The translations under genes were made by a program, and so were the position numbers. Of a stretch of 64,000 nucleotides of DNA, positions 48,522 to 61,016 are shown piece after piece. Origin of the DNA: Bemisia tabaci (taxonomy: Eukaryota > Arthropoda > Insecta > Hemiptera > Aleyrodidae); contig NC_092799.1 of NCBI RefSeq assembly GCF_918797505.1, positions 31,074,597-31,138,596 of the forward strand. The letters are read 5' to 3'. Within the stretch, counting starts at the first letter, position 1, and each line of letters opens with the position of its first letter. Below the pieces are notes generated by a model. It worked only from the letters and a program-made list of their open reading frames with translations, was not told the origin of the DNA and ran no database searches.

Positions 48522-50333
48522 ATCATACCGCACGTAAAATTAGGGCAGGTTGAGTCAGTTCTAATCGGCTTTGCTAATAACTTGATTAGCACCATATTGT
48601 TATCATTTTTGTCCGAAAACCAATTAAAGTATCTAAATGTTAGCATATTTCGATGTTGTCAACAGTATGATTTTTGGGACGTGTTCATAGGAGCACGATA
48701 CCGTGATTAGGGATAAAAAGATTTCGGTTATATCGGTATTTGAGTTCTCCCTCTTTTAAGTATCCGCAGAATTGATGGCAATGATACCGCTGGAAGATTT
48801 TAAGAATATATAAAGAAACACAGCGCAGAATTGAAAAATAAAATCAGGAACAATCAATTCGAACATTCGTCTCGCGTTCCTATCGAGATCAACCAAGTTT
48901 GGAATTTTACCATAGCCGATCAATCATAAGAAAAATCAGCATGCTCACCATTTCGTTCCATCGTAAAAATGTGAAAATGAGCTCTGCTTGCAACTTCTAG
49001 TAACACATCTTCACGTTTTTTTTCTGAAGAAGGAGAACGTTTTAATTTATGGACGCGGTAACTTATAAGTTTTACGTATTAATTAAAACAAGAATTTGTC
49101 TTATGTATCTACCGTATATAAGAAATATCAGTTAACAGAGGTTTGCCCCTCCCACCGGTTATTTCATTACTGGAGATTCTTCGTATCTTGTTAGGAAATG
49201 AACATGAACTGGTATTTCAACCTACTCCTGACAAGGACCCAGAGTGAGTGACCCAATTAGTAACGCTCATCACTCAGGAGGCATCCTGAAGATCTCGTCG
49301 GGGTACTTCAAGCCAAGTGTCTTCTAATTTGAAACTTGCACGGCCAGGACAATGAATTTCTTGCATCATTTTTTAGAACGTAGCCTGACACTGAAATTAT
49401 TTCCCTTAAATGTATCCGGTGCTCGATCTCTATAACATTTCTCAGCGTTTGGTACTTAGTCGTCGATAAAGTCCTAAATATTTACCTCGCGATAAAGAGA
49501 AAGAGTTTACCTTTCCTTCGGAGTTTTAATACGAGAAGAGGTACCGAAACACCATTCCAGACAAAAGTTCGCTCGTAACCTACAGTTTCAATTTCGGTTT
49601 TAATAGGCAAAGCCTGAGAACTGTTCAAAGTAAACCCTTTTGTCTCTAATTTAAGCTCCGGCCTTTGAGCTCAAAGTGAATCCTGAAGTTAAGTTAATAT
49701 GGGACCATTCTTGAACTACATCACGACAAAATTTGGAAAATTAGTCTCTCGCCTTCCATCATCGTCACTTATCACGGAGGTCTTAACTCGCCTTAAAGAT
49801 TACTTGACTCTTTACAAAATCCTATCTTTTCCACATTTAAATTCATCGTTGATCCTCGATACTCTTACAGGAACTATAGAGATTTTCGCTCGACGTCACA
49901 CAATTTAAGATCTCGTTTTAGAGTGTGGCATAATGAATGAACGATCCATGCGCTGCTAGGCATTTCCCTCGAGACTTTCCCGCCACTTTAGAAAGGGACA
50001 ACTAGATTGGGTAAAGAATTAAAGGAAATTGTATTCTTGTCAGTATACAAAGCATAACACGACGCGACGAAAGCATCCGAAATGTCCAGATTCATCCCAC
50101 GAGCCAGAAATAACCATATTTTCTCAGTTCAGATTTCCTGCTTGCCGAAAATACGAAAGTCTTTTACGAATGTGACGATCTTCCTCCGAGCCGTTGCCAT
50201 TTTTTTTTTTTTTAGGATTTTGACATTAGGCGATCTTGCTTAAAAAACCTAGGCTACATAAGTCAAAAGTTGATTGCAGTTTAATACTCTAAATTGATTT
50301 TTGGAATTTATTTTGAGAGCTACTTTTTTCCTA

Positions 50334-50549
50334 CACTGGTAAAAAAAAACCTCTTGGACCAGTGCCGCGGTGCATTGACTTGAGAGTGCAGTTTCTTGTC
50401 GCCGGATTTAAGAGTCTTGAACTCTTGTTTCAAGCGGATTTTGCATTGATTCAATTCAAAATCCGCTTGAAACAAGAGTCCAGACTCTTAAATCCGGCGA
50501 CAAGAAACTGCACTCTTGAACCAAGAGGTTTTTTTTTTTTTTACCAGTG
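50334..50549. mobile_element. family A-related foldback element with a different interior
   Basis: CACTGGTAAAA...TTTACCAGTG palindrome of 216 bp, flanked by TA. It shares the terminal bases, A/T run and fold architecture with family A, and a TCCAGACTCTTAAA motif, but most of the arm differs (CCGGCGACAAGAAACTGCAC). A sister subfamily. Confidence 0.85.
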
Positions 50550-50959
50550 TACCCTGAATGAAAGACTGCCTACTATCAAAGATGGAAAGAAATGTTCCTC
50601 GAATGTATCTCTTGTCTTAGAAACATGTAAATATGTTTCCTGCGGTTGAGTTGACTCCCGTTGCATTTTATGTAACCGGAAGGGGGAGTTAGAACACACA
50701 GAACTTATTATTTATAATAAACCCCGATCTCTCATTTTTAAGTTGACTCTGCGGACGATGTTAGCCTGATCAGCGTGTTTTGAGCGAAATTTCAACGCGG
50801 ACACTTTTGCATGTCGTAGTAGTACGGACGGTACTGTAACTTGAGCCCTGTCAGTGCCTTGTTGCATGATGAAGATGGTCTCTCGAATGTGTTCTCAGCA
50901 AGTCTTTTGCATCCATCTGAATTTTTATCAAGGTTCTTTTTCTATTTGAGAGCACAGCG

Positions 50960-51211
50960 CTGCCGTGGTAAGGAAGAACGCCGTGTGAGCATTCGAGAGT
51001 TGCCGAATTTCCTTCGGTAAAATATTTATTTTTGAGGCAAATTATGAATATTTTTCCTCGGAATTTTCAGAAACACTAGGTGAAATTGCGATCAAATTAT
51101 CTGAAAAATTAGAAGGAAAATAACCATGAGTTAACTAGAACATGTGTATTTTATCGAAGTAAATTTGACAACGCCTGAAGGTTCATACGGCGTTTTTCCT
51201 CCGCGCGGCAG
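50960..51211. mobile_element. family G copy, complete
   Basis: CTGCCGTGGTAAGGAAGAAC...TACGGCGTTTTTCCTCCGCG-CGGCAG with the family interior. Confidence 0.8.
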
Positions 51212-52309
51212 AGAGGCCCTGACTCGTGGGGTGCAATCTTCTCGGAATTGGTGCGCGTTCCTCTGAAAAATATACATGGTAGCACATGTGCATAATAAAA
51301 TGCATACTCGTATGGAAATTAGCCCGACGCTGATCTCTTGAGTCCCTTCTTTCAGTCAATGTGAGCACGAAAAAATTGAGTAATACCGGAACCGAGACGG
51401 TCTTGCACTTCAGCCCGAAAAATAGAGCAGAGAGGAAGCTTTATATCCCAAGCAGAAACGCTCTCTGATGTTCATTCTTTGTTCCTTTTCACGGAAGGAA
51501 GGAACGCTATTGGCAGGTACTGGAACTCTTTGAAACATTAGACTACTTTTAAGGCGATTGAAATAAGTTACTCAACCCGAACAAAAGATAGTTGTCCGAG
51601 CCTTATTATATCCTCCGTCCACCTATTATTACCTTCGTCTAATTTGATTCAGGCGCAACTATTTGCGGTCAGTCACGATTCAAGTTGAGGTCCAGTCTCA
51701 AGAACTCAGATGTGGTCATTTTATTCAAATAATGTGGTTGAATCTCAAGATTAGGGTTCAGTCACAACCAGCCACATATTATTTTTTCCAAGAATATGCT
51801 CTTTCAATGTCAATAGTAGTGTCACCAGTTTGAGCTTAGTATAATAATTTAAATTAAATAATTGAGATAAGAATGAAATTACCATTGTAAATGTTTCACA
51901 TTTTGTGAATCATCCATAAACATGACTTACTATCAAAATGAAAACATTGCAAGCACTAATTATATTGATTCCGTAACCGACAAACCATGATTTTCCGTCG
52001 ATCACGTGTTATCGTCATGAAATTTTGTGGTTCATAAGTCGTAAAAACTAAAACATCTCATTTTTTTTCTCTTATTTTGCCACGTATTTATGGATAGTCA
52101 CAAATGTGTCTGATTTCCAATGTATTTGTCCCGCTTTCAGGCATAATCTTAAACTGATGTGAAATCGTTTAGTGTCACGCTTACTAACGAGTTTTTAAAA
52201 CGCTCAGTACGCATTATGCAGTTATTGTTGAAAGCACGGGATTTGAATTTAATAAACTGTACAGCATCTGAGGAATGCTGCTCAGCAAGTAATTAATGAA
52301 AACATTCAC

Positions 52310-52464
52310 CTTTTTCCGGAGTAATTGCACTGTGAGTGCGTAAGTAACTACCATGATGAGCATTGGAATGTAGAACGCCACTAATGAGCCGAAAACAAAG
52401 AATGCACGATTGTTGATAACGCATTCTCGATCGTCAGGCATTATGTTGCTCGGATTTGAAACCC
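52310..52464 (-). CDS. 5-HT2: 5-HT2-type serotonin receptor, second extracellular loop and TM5 exon
   Basis: Third recognised exon (residues 162-212). It starts after TGTATACAG with GG, which completes the Gly codon left by the previous exon, and ends at AAA-AAG before a GTGAAT donor (phase 0). It reads [20 protein letters not shown], a segment typical of 5-HT2 receptors. C175 is the second-loop cysteine expected to pair with C94. TM5 runs about 180-207 with G186, S187, A190 and P194 (5.42, 5.43, 5.46 and 5.50). The exon ends in QLLRKK, where the third intracellular loop begins. Without the splice site the frame would run into intron sequence. Confidence 0.95.
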
Positions 52465-52811
52465 CTGTATACAGAAGAAAAATATCAAATTGAATTAAGA
52501 GAATGAATAACGCACCATAAAACGCACATTTATGTTATGGTTTGATTCCGAAAATGGTACACGAAAAAAGACAACATGTGCCAACCTCAAACAAGTTAAT
52601 TTCATCTCGTTGCAGTTTATTAGTCCATGACCTATCCCAATCGCACTATTTTTTTTTTTTTTTTACACAGAAATTAGATTAATTCATGGTTTTACTAATT
52701 TTATGATGATTTTACTTTGCGGGGAGGGGAAGGTTGAACGTTGAATAGCTTCACGGAAGTATTTACCAATTAACACGATCTGGTTTCAAAATCTGAAAAT
52801 CCAATCAAAAT

Positions 52812-53036
52812 TCCAACTATTCAACTATCAGCTTGCTTGGGTACTCAGGAAAGGCGCTGTTTGAAGAACGACCATGAATACGACCCTAAGTTGGCGTTAG
52901 TCCATCTTTTTCCCCTTGTCTATGGGAACCACCCATTTCAATCATTAGGATCGCTCCATATCCATATGTCCTCTTTGTCCATCAATTCCAACTATCAGCC
53001 TGCTGGGCTACTTAGGAAAGGAGCTGTTTGAAGCAC
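52812..53036 (+). repeat. pair of ~50-bp direct repeats
   Basis: CAACTATCAGCTTGCTTGGG..AGGAAAGGCGCTGTTTGAAG (52822) and CAACTATCAGCCTGCTGGGC..AGGAAAGGAGCTGTTTGAAG (52988). Confidence 0.8.
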
Positions 53037-53509
53037 GACCCGACCTGAAATTGAAGGATGGTCCGTCAGTCGGTCGTGGCGGGGAGACTCGAAGGAAGGG
53101 AAACTTTTCGGACGAACGAATCCGCTCAGGTGGAAATATGCAGTGAAGTTTTATCAAAGTGGAAATCCTGTCATGCAGAAAAAGCACCTGTTGCTCGTGC
53201 TAATTGCTCTGCTTTATGCAGATATTAATGCCTCGGGGAGCCGAGCCGAATGCGAGGATTCCGAAACTTATGAACTCTCACATCAAACCTGGCTGCTCTT
53301 TCATGACTTACCCGCTTTCAGCCCGTTTCTTCAGTAAGGATATCTTCGTATTTGGAAGATTGAATTGCCTCCGCTTGTGCAAACGACCGTGTGCGCGAAG
53401 GCTTTCAACCATACTTGCTCTGTTTTTACTCGGTTTAATTGCTGCAGTCTGTGCGGAAGCTTCCTAATTATTGTAGTCCGAAGATTACATTTAATAATAC
53501 GCATCAAGT

Positions 53510-53690
53510 GAGAAAGCTGAAAATACGCAATTAATAAAACCCAAGACGTTTTGACCCACAACTGAGTCATTTTCAGTCGGGAACAATAAAAATTTAAAAA
53601 AAAAAACTGAAAAAGACTCAGTTTTGAGTCGAAACGTCTCGGGTTTTATTAATAGTGTATTCTTAGCCTTCTTTCCCGTTTTTCCTCCCT
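53510..53690. mobile_element. palindromic element J2, short
   Basis: AATAAAACCCAAGACGTTTTGACCC..CTGAGTC..TTTTCAGTCGGG and inverse. Same motif set as J1 with little interior. Confidence 0.7.
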
Positions 53691-53723
53691 GTTTTTTCCA
53701 CTGTTATCATGTCTTGGGCTGCT

Positions 53724-53949
53724 CACTGGAAAAAAACACATTGGATCTAGAGTCCAGAATCTTAAAAACATCGACAGGAAAAAATACTCTTGATTCAATC
53801 GGATTTTTGCTTAAGTCAAGAACCAAGCCTCTTAATTTGAGCGGATTTCCTTTTGATTTAAGCAAAAATCTGATTGAATCAAGAGTATTTTTTCTTGTCA
53901 ATGTTTTCAAGAGTCTGGACTCTAGATCCAATGTGTTTTTTTTCCAGTG
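53724..53949. mobile_element. family A foldback MITE, copy A11, beside receptor TM3-TM4 exon donor
   Basis: Full-length. Its end is 22 bp from the donor of the TM3-TM4 exon. Flanking dinucleotides CT/CA differ by one base. Confidence 0.92.
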
Positions 53950-53971
53950 CAGTGTGGTAGTGGAGACTAAC

Positions 53972-54199
53972 CTAAATATGTGACAGAGCCGCTGACGCAG
54001 AGCGAGAGAACCCAGACGAGAGAGATCTTGATGCCGACGAGACGTTTGGTGGAGTAGGTGTGCCTCGTCTTGAGGGGGTTCCGGATGCCGAGGTAGCGGC
54101 CCAGACTGATGCAGCACATGTGCATGATGGACGCCGAACATGCCAGCACGTCGCAAGTCACGTACACATTGCACCAGACAATGTTCAGCGGCCAGTAAC
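53972..54199 (-). CDS. 5-HT2: 5-HT2-type serotonin receptor, TM3-TM4 exon
   Basis: Second recognised exon (residues 86-160). The acceptor TTTTTTTGCAG precedes GT-TAC-TGG and the donor is GTTAGT; phases 1 in, 1 out. TM3 carries C94 (C3.25, the disulphide cysteine) and, seven residues on, D101 (D3.32), the amine-binding aspartate of biogenic amine receptors, within [11 protein letters not shown]. The usual DRY at the end of TM3 reads GRY here (G118-R119-Y120) in [11 protein letters not shown]. From memory, insect 5-HT2 receptors often share this change, but I cannot verify that here. TM4 follows with W147 (W4.50 position). The exon is 228 bp, a multiple of three with equal phases, so skipping it would keep frame while removing TM3-TM4. 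Foldback MITEs lie 22 bp beyond its donor and about 105 bp before its acceptor. Confidence 0.95.
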
Positions 54200-54303
54200 C
54201 TGCAAAAAAATCATAAATGTGATGTCTCGCGTACTTGGAGAGGAAACGTTTTTTGTCGTGTTCCCGGCAGTATTTTAAACGAGAATGGGCCACTTTTAAA
54301 CTT

Positions 54304-54531
54304 CTCTGGAAAATAAAACACATTGGATCTAGAGTCCAGACTCTTGAAAACATTGACAAGAAAAAGGACTCTTGATTCAAACAGATTTAAGCTTAAATCA
54401 TGAACCAAGCCTCTTAATTTGAGCGAATTTCCTTTTGATTTAAGCTTAAATCTGATCGAATCAAGAGTCCTTTTTCTTGTCAATGTTTTCAAGAGTCTAG
54501 ACTCTAGATCCAATGTGGTTTTTTTCCAGCG
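54304..54531. mobile_element. family A foldback MITE, copy A12, upstream of receptor TM3-TM4 exon
   Basis: Full-length body with decayed termini (CTCTGG / CCAGCG). It lies about 105 bp before the TM3-TM4 exon acceptor in transcript order. Confidence 0.9.
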
Positions 54532-57500
54532 TATTATGGCACGGGAGAACATTTTGTAAGATGAGTCGTTCTATCCAACCCTTACGCACTAGGATGCTAC
54601 ACAATATTCAACATGGCTGACGCTTCCGCACGCAAATCGATTTGTAAGGAAGCACCATGGTGTCAATGGTCTTTATCAACTCAAAAAAATGTAAATCCAT
54701 ACACAGTGGTTGATGAAATCCCGTCTCGTCACGCATGCTTAGGCGGGTTGGCGTTGGCCATGTTGAGTATTGCGTAGCATCCAAGACGGTAAGGTTTGGG
54801 ATAAAACGACTTCTTTTAAGAAATGTTCAACTGTGCCAGACTATCGGTTTTCAAAGCGAGATGCTCGGAAAACACATATTCTTCAGGCAGATTGTGTAGT
54901 TAGGAGTGTATTTCAAGCTTTCCCTTTGCGCTCATCGTGATTTTTAAGCCATTTTCTATCAGCTTCAACAAAATCACACTCAATCTAAAATTTGCAACAC
55001 GACAATATTTTTTGCAAATAAAATGGCTGTTATCTAAGTGGAATCCTTAAGTCATTCAAATGAGATCAGTCAAATTATGAAGAAAACTTGCAAATATGTT
55101 AACTCATCAGTTTTGAGAATGCTCGCTTGGAACTCAAATCAAGCAACGGACGATAAATTATGGCCCCTTTTACGTAAGGGCGTATCTTTATTTTCGCGTG
55201 AGCCCCAAAAAGCATAGAGTCACACGGAGCTCGCTTATGGCTCGCCTGTAAACTGAGATATGCCCTTTATATGCCTGAGGAGTGACGATATGTTCGAAAT
55301 TCGGCAACCGGCCTCCCGCCAAATTATGCAAAACAAAGTTGACTTTATTACTTGCATGTGTTTACCGCGGAGAACTAGCGATAAGCACAATGGGGACGTC
55401 TCGTAACTTTATGAAAGAGACTGTCAAAGCTTACGGAAGACTTTATGTCAGGTGAAACAATATAATAGGCACCGGATTTTAGGTTAAAATTCACGTCTCA
55501 ACACATCATCTGCCTCCAGGCTCCTATTGCCCGTCTCGGAAGAGTTAATGAACCTTACTCGTCAAAAGTAATATGTGTAGCTTAAAACTCTGTTCGTCAT
55601 GTTTACCTATCATTCTATCAAAGTCTTTTCAGCTAATTTCAAAAATAGAAATCAAAACAGTTTTTAAAGAAAATCGTAAATCAGTGAAAATTAAATGAAA
55701 TGTAAATAATCCATCAAATTTGAGCAGGCTCTAAGTGTAGCATCATGAAAGGGTTAATTTTTACTAGCTCCGAATATATTTCAGCAGTGTGACTTCGGAA
55801 ATAAATACTTGGAAGGGGGATTGCATTGATTTGCCGTTAAAAAATACTACAGGTATATCAATGGAAATATTCTATGATCTTGAAAACTTTCAGGCTGATT
55901 TGGGTCTACCTTGACATTTGTCAAACCCTCGAATAAATATTTACCGTTATATTATGTATTTTTTGCAATGGCAAGTTATTCTAATCTCCGGCAAGAGCCT
56001 CTTTTCAAGTTGAATTGCTTTCGGCTTTTGCCGAAAGTGTCCTTTTCTATAATACTATGTTACAAGCCTTGTTACGCTCCTTTTCAGGCGGGTTTTTTTT
56101 TTTTTTTTTTTTTTTTATTTATTCAAATTGGGTCGAAAAATCGGTATCACAGTTTGCAAACAAGAATACTAGAACTGTGAAATCCTGCAATGTGAATCAT
56201 AATCAATTAATTTCACTTTCGAGCCAATGTAGGTAGCGTTCCATTTAGATCCAACAATTTTGAGCCCTGAACACGATGTATCAGAACTTTTACTGCAGGT
56301 TGTATCTGAAAAAACGTTTCGCGAATTGCAACCATATCAAACATTCATGAGTTGGGAGCAGTTTAACATGCTCGAACTTTTAGAGCTACTATACTTGTAA
56401 AACACTCCATTAATTAGTTTCTACCGCAGTTTATGTTCGACTCGGAGTATTTTACTCTGAACGGTTCTATGTACATAGATATGTTTTATATTTTATTTTT
56501 GGTGTTTGTAGAGGATTAATTGGAACTTCTTTTAGTATATTTTTTCGTTCTGAACATGTTGGATCTTTTTTATCAAATAGATTTTTTACCCTACACTCAT
56601 TTCAGTCCTTTTTCCCGCAGAAGAAATATTATTCATCGCATGATTCAACGCATCTGCTTTTGTTTAATGTCCAACAACGAGGAAAAGAATATCTTGAGGA
56701 AGGAGATCATTACGGTGAGAAATTAGAAGCGACCCGTCCCAGGAGGCATCATCACTAATTGATCGTCGGGTTAAGATTAACGATTCCAGTTTTTTGTTGA
56801 AATGCTACTTTTATTTTTTCCTCGTCCTCGTACAACTAATAACTTTTTTTCCTCTGAATCTTTTCAATTAAATCACTAATTAGAGCGTGCAATCAAATCC
56901 CAAAATAATTAAATCCAGCATTCTCTATAATTTCTACTTTGAACTATTCAATTCAGTCTTAATGATTCCAATTCTACAATTTCCGCTTAATATCTGTAAA
57001 GAAGCAAAGAAAATTAGATTTTTTTTTTTTTTATAATTCATGGTTGTAAGGAGATATTCTGAAGAATCGTTTTACAGTATGTGCGTCGTAAGTTCAGGTG
57101 TTATTATAATACACAGTGAGTAACCATAATTAAGTTTTTTACATCCCATCAAGTAAGATTTTTTTTATTAAAGGATTTATTCACGTTTTATATATATACG
57201 TCTCTTCCATTGACCATCTCTTGAAAGCGGACTGTGGCGGTTTTCTATCGAATGATAAATCTATTTGAATGAGCTAGGGCATTTTTCAAAGCGGAGGGAC
57301 TCCTCTTATTACTGCTTCTGTGTAAAAAATTTCTTTACTAAATTACTTTAAAACGCATTAAAACAAATTTAGATTCCATTGATCAAACGAAAAGATTGAA
57401 ACTCCTCACGACTCTTTTTCCTTATCTCTCTTTTTATGGCTTCTTTATGATTGGAAAGTATCAGTTCAACGCTTACTTCATACGTTGATTGTATAGTTAA

Positions 57501-58045
57501 AATCCTAAAATTTTAAGATGTGGTGAAAAGACCCCCCCCCCCCCCAAAAAAAAAAAAAAAAAACTGGAGCTGAAGAAGAATTTTATTTTTTCATCACGAG
57601 AAATAGATGTGTGTTCCTCATTCTCTGCCTTTCATGGGTTTCTACAGTCACTCGGCTGAAGCCTTAGCAAGCTCAGGGAAGAATGTTAAATATTATACAA
57701 CCCATCAGGGGTTAAGTCACTCTAGTAAAAGTCTGAATCTATGGGAAAACGTGCCTGTCTTGTCACCGACACACCTTCGAGCTTCATTTTTTATGACGCG
57801 ATGTAAGGCCATGGTATGCCAAAGAGTCCGTCTATTTGCATTGGATGCCTAGCCACGTTGTCTTGCTAAGTTAAAATTGTAACAGCGTGGAAATCTACAT
57901 GATTCTCATAAGGTTGATTGTAAAGTCTGCGAGCCAGGATCGTAAGTTCGTTAGTTCGGATATAAAAATTTTACCTAAATTTAGGTATCCTTTTTTGATT
58001 TCGCCTGGAAACAGCCTAGTTGCGGCTTTATGCGCGAAAATTGCG
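54532..58045. other. receptor intron, no exon seen
   Basis: Part of the 6.6-kb intron between the TM1-TM2 and TM3-TM4 exons. Poly-T at about 56094-56115 and a C/A tract at 57532-57563. Confidence 0.5.
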
Positions 58046-58238
58046 CACTGGAAAAAAAAAACACACTGGATCTAGAGTCCAGACTCAAAACATTGACAAG
58101 AAAAAATACTCTTGATTCAATCGGATTTTTGCTTGAATCAAAACTAAATCTGCTTAAATTAAGAGGTTTGGTCCTTGATTTAAGCTAGATTCTGATTGAA
58201 TCAAGAGTACTCTCTTGTCGATGTTTTTTTTTCCAATG
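58046..58238. mobile_element. family A foldback MITE, copy A13, right arm shortened
   Basis: The right arm lacks the segment complementary to the TCTAGAGTCCAGACTC part. Flanked by CG on both sides even so. Confidence 0.9.
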
Positions 58239-60458
58239 CGGTGTTGGGTACAGAAAGAGCAATTCTTGCTTGCGTTGTTGCAGAATCACCACTGCCAGTA
58301 TACCTATATTATAGAGTGGGAAGTTTCGGGTGAATCCTCTGAAAGGTTCAGTTTTCAGCATTGTAAAATCATAAAGAAAATTCCGCAAAAGTTTTTTTTA
58401 TATATCCCGTGCATTTGCTCCAATCATAGTAACTGTGAAACGTTAACGGAGAGCCTGAGACACCGCAACCAAGAAATTCCCTTCCTGCACCCAGCGTTTT
58501 AATTGTTTGGAAATCTCTGATCTTGCTGTGTTCGTTTCTCTGCAAACAATTCACCACCTGCAATACCGCATTTTTATCCCGGGGGTATAAATTTGCGTTT
58601 GCTGATTTAGCATTCCAATATCGAAAGTTGTTTTCTCTTTAAATCCAATTTCTATCGCATAATTCTCCAGAGAAAGAGAGAAAAGAATCTCAGTGGAATT
58701 CACTCTAATTGGCTCATAACTCCCATTGTCACGAATTCTCTCTCGCGAGAGTGTAAAACGGAAAAGGTCTTATTGCTTAACGGTATGATGCAACTTTTGC
58801 CGTACTTTTATGTCCTGACTGTCCGGAAGCCTTCCAACCGGATGCCAAAATCTGATAGCGCTTGCAATGTTAATCAAAATTAAATTTGAGATCTTCCAAT
58901 GATGATCGCACTTGTGGTTTCAACGAATTCCTTTACGCTTACATTCGATTACAATGTTCACAACGCGTTTTATATTTATAATAACAAGCATGATGGGGGA
59001 GTCAAAAACCCTCTGATTACATCCCCTTGTAGATTGCTTCCTCCCTTCACAAATATATGTGCGGGCGTTGCGGAAACTTTTCAACCGAAAGTAATTGAAA
59101 GCGGAGCAGGGACTTCATTTCCACGGTTTTCCTCATTATAAGTCACTCTTTTTCAAGTTCAGAAGAGCCGGCTAAATATTTTATTTTCACCCTTTCACCT
59201 TTTAGCACCTCTTCAGCCTCCTCGAGGGTTAATTTTCAGGACGACGAGGATAACAAGTCGAAAAATTGGACTTTGAACTTTTGACGGATTATACTCTAAA
59301 GTATCCTAAAGAGTAAGTTGCAAGCAATGTAGTTTATTTTTGTGCAAGGGTGTGAAGTTGCATTACGAAAACAAAATTTTGCGCCATGAAAATAGCAGAT
59401 CAGAATTTTTAATGGCTTTTTCGCTTACTTATATTATTGAACTGAATATTTCAAATTATATTATTGAACGGAGAATTTAAAATTTGTGGATGTCACTTCT
59501 TACTTTGGTAGTTATGTAGCTTATTTAAAAACTCTAACATCTTTAATTTTAGTCCCTTAATATTTTTGCAAGTTACAAGACGTAAATCCCAGAGATCCTG
59601 CCGAAGTTGTGCTTCCAAGCGCTTCGTCGCACCAAAATTCCAACTTAGAGTTGGGTAAGTTTTAGCCGGTTGGCTCCTCTTTTTTAATCCTCCTGATGTA
59701 TTTTAAACAAAAAGAGCCAAACCGGCACGACCTAATACCCGTTTGTTTCGCGGTAGATCAGCAAAAAAATACAGGAAGTGTGTCATTCAATAATGTTTCT
59801 AGTTTCTCTAAGATCTTCGAAACTTCCAAATTTTTCTTGTGCAGTTTTGTTCCTAGGCAAAATATTTCCACGGATTTGGGTGTTTCCTTGGAAATTTTAA
59901 AACCACCTAATAGTGCGACACGCGCAGACACACAAAAAAAACTGTGTTCAGTAATAATAATGCTACATTTATCGGAAGGGTAGAGGATTTCTAGATTTCC
60001 GCCTTTTCTAGGATGTTTAAGTAAATGATCTGTAGTTATTTATTTTTGGTGTTTTAAGTTTAAGTCATTGAATAGATTAATAATTTAAGTTCCTTCACGT
60101 TCAATTTCAGCATTTTCGATGTTTTCTATGCTACCCGAAGTCTGTAAACTTTGTAATATGAACTATATTGTGTGATAAGGGATGATCTCCAGATTTGTTT
60201 GATCTGTTCATTCTGATTCTTTCGTAATGGACCTGTGAACGAGGTGTGTTTTTAAGCACAGCTCAACACATTTCTTCTTCATTTCACAAAGACAACGAAT
60301 CACAAAAGTAGAAGTCTTGAAACAATCCCTAAGCTAAAGGCAAATGAACATGCGTTCAATTGCTAGTACAAAGTACGTAATTATGGTACAATGAAACTTT
60401 GAAACTTGGCTCGTTTTCTTCAGGATTTGATTGAAGAATCTGATTGCTTAACATTCCA
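58239..60458. other. receptor intron, no exon seen
   Basis: Rest of the same intron; no repeat family recognised and no alternative exon supportable. Confidence 0.5.
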
Positions 60459-60689
60459 CACTGGAAAAAAAAAAACACATTGGATCTAGAGTCCAGACTC
60501 CTGAAAACATTGACAAGAAAAATGACTCTTGATTCAATCAGATCTAAGCTTAAATCAAAAGGAAATATCCGCTCAAATTAAGAGGTTTGGTTCTTGACTT
60601 AAGCTTAAATCTGATTGAATCAAGAGTATTTTTTCTTGTCGATGTTTTTAAGAGTCTGGACTCTAGATCCAATGTGGTTTTTTCCAGTG
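60459..60689. mobile_element. family A foldback MITE, copy A14
   Basis: Full-length, flanked by CA on both sides. About 74 bp beyond the donor of the receptor TM1-TM2 exon. Confidence 0.92.
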
Positions 60690-60763
60690 CATCGGTGAAA
60701 CAACAATCATAATCTGTCCAAAAAATGAACTGAATCCAGGTGCGTTTGCCTCCTACCACTCAC

Positions 60764-61016
60764 CGAAAAATCCCGGTATGGCACCTAGCGGCATGACGAA
60801 CAAGCTGACGAGGAGATCAGCGATGGCCAGCGACAGGAGGAAGTAGTTGGTGACGTTCTGGAGCCGCTTGTCGAGACAGACGGCCAAGCAAACGAGGATG
60901 TTGCCCACGCCGCCGGCCACTATGAAGACGATGACGACCAAGAAGTACCAACCGTACTTGGGCGCCACCACCCCACCCTCATCTTCATCCGTGACTTCCC
61001 GCACAGGCCGCTCCAC
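60764..61016 (-). CDS. 5-HT2: 5-HT2-type serotonin receptor, exon with N-terminal tail, TM1 and TM2
   Basis: Serotonin receptor of the class A GPCR 5-HT2 group, a plasma-membrane receptor that in this family signals mainly through Gq/phospholipase C. This is the most upstream exon I can place, so residue numbers here and below start from its first codon. Residues 1-22 are an acidic extracellular segment. TM1 is about 23-48 with N39 (N1.50). TM2 is about 57-80 with the LAIAD motif, D67 being the sodium-site D2.50. The exon begins directly after a TTATAG acceptor (first codon GTG, phase 0), so it is internal and the initiator Met lies further upstream, not found. It ends after TTC-G at a GTGAGT donor (phase 1). 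The next exon begins with GT, completing a Gly codon. Subtype 5-HT2A versus 5-HT2B is unresolved. Confidence 0.93.

Noticed and set aside
1143..60759. Many ORFs sharing a [24 protein letters not shown] peptide on both strands
   Set aside because: They are translations of the family A foldback MITE; the palindrome yields similar peptides on both strands. Not genes.
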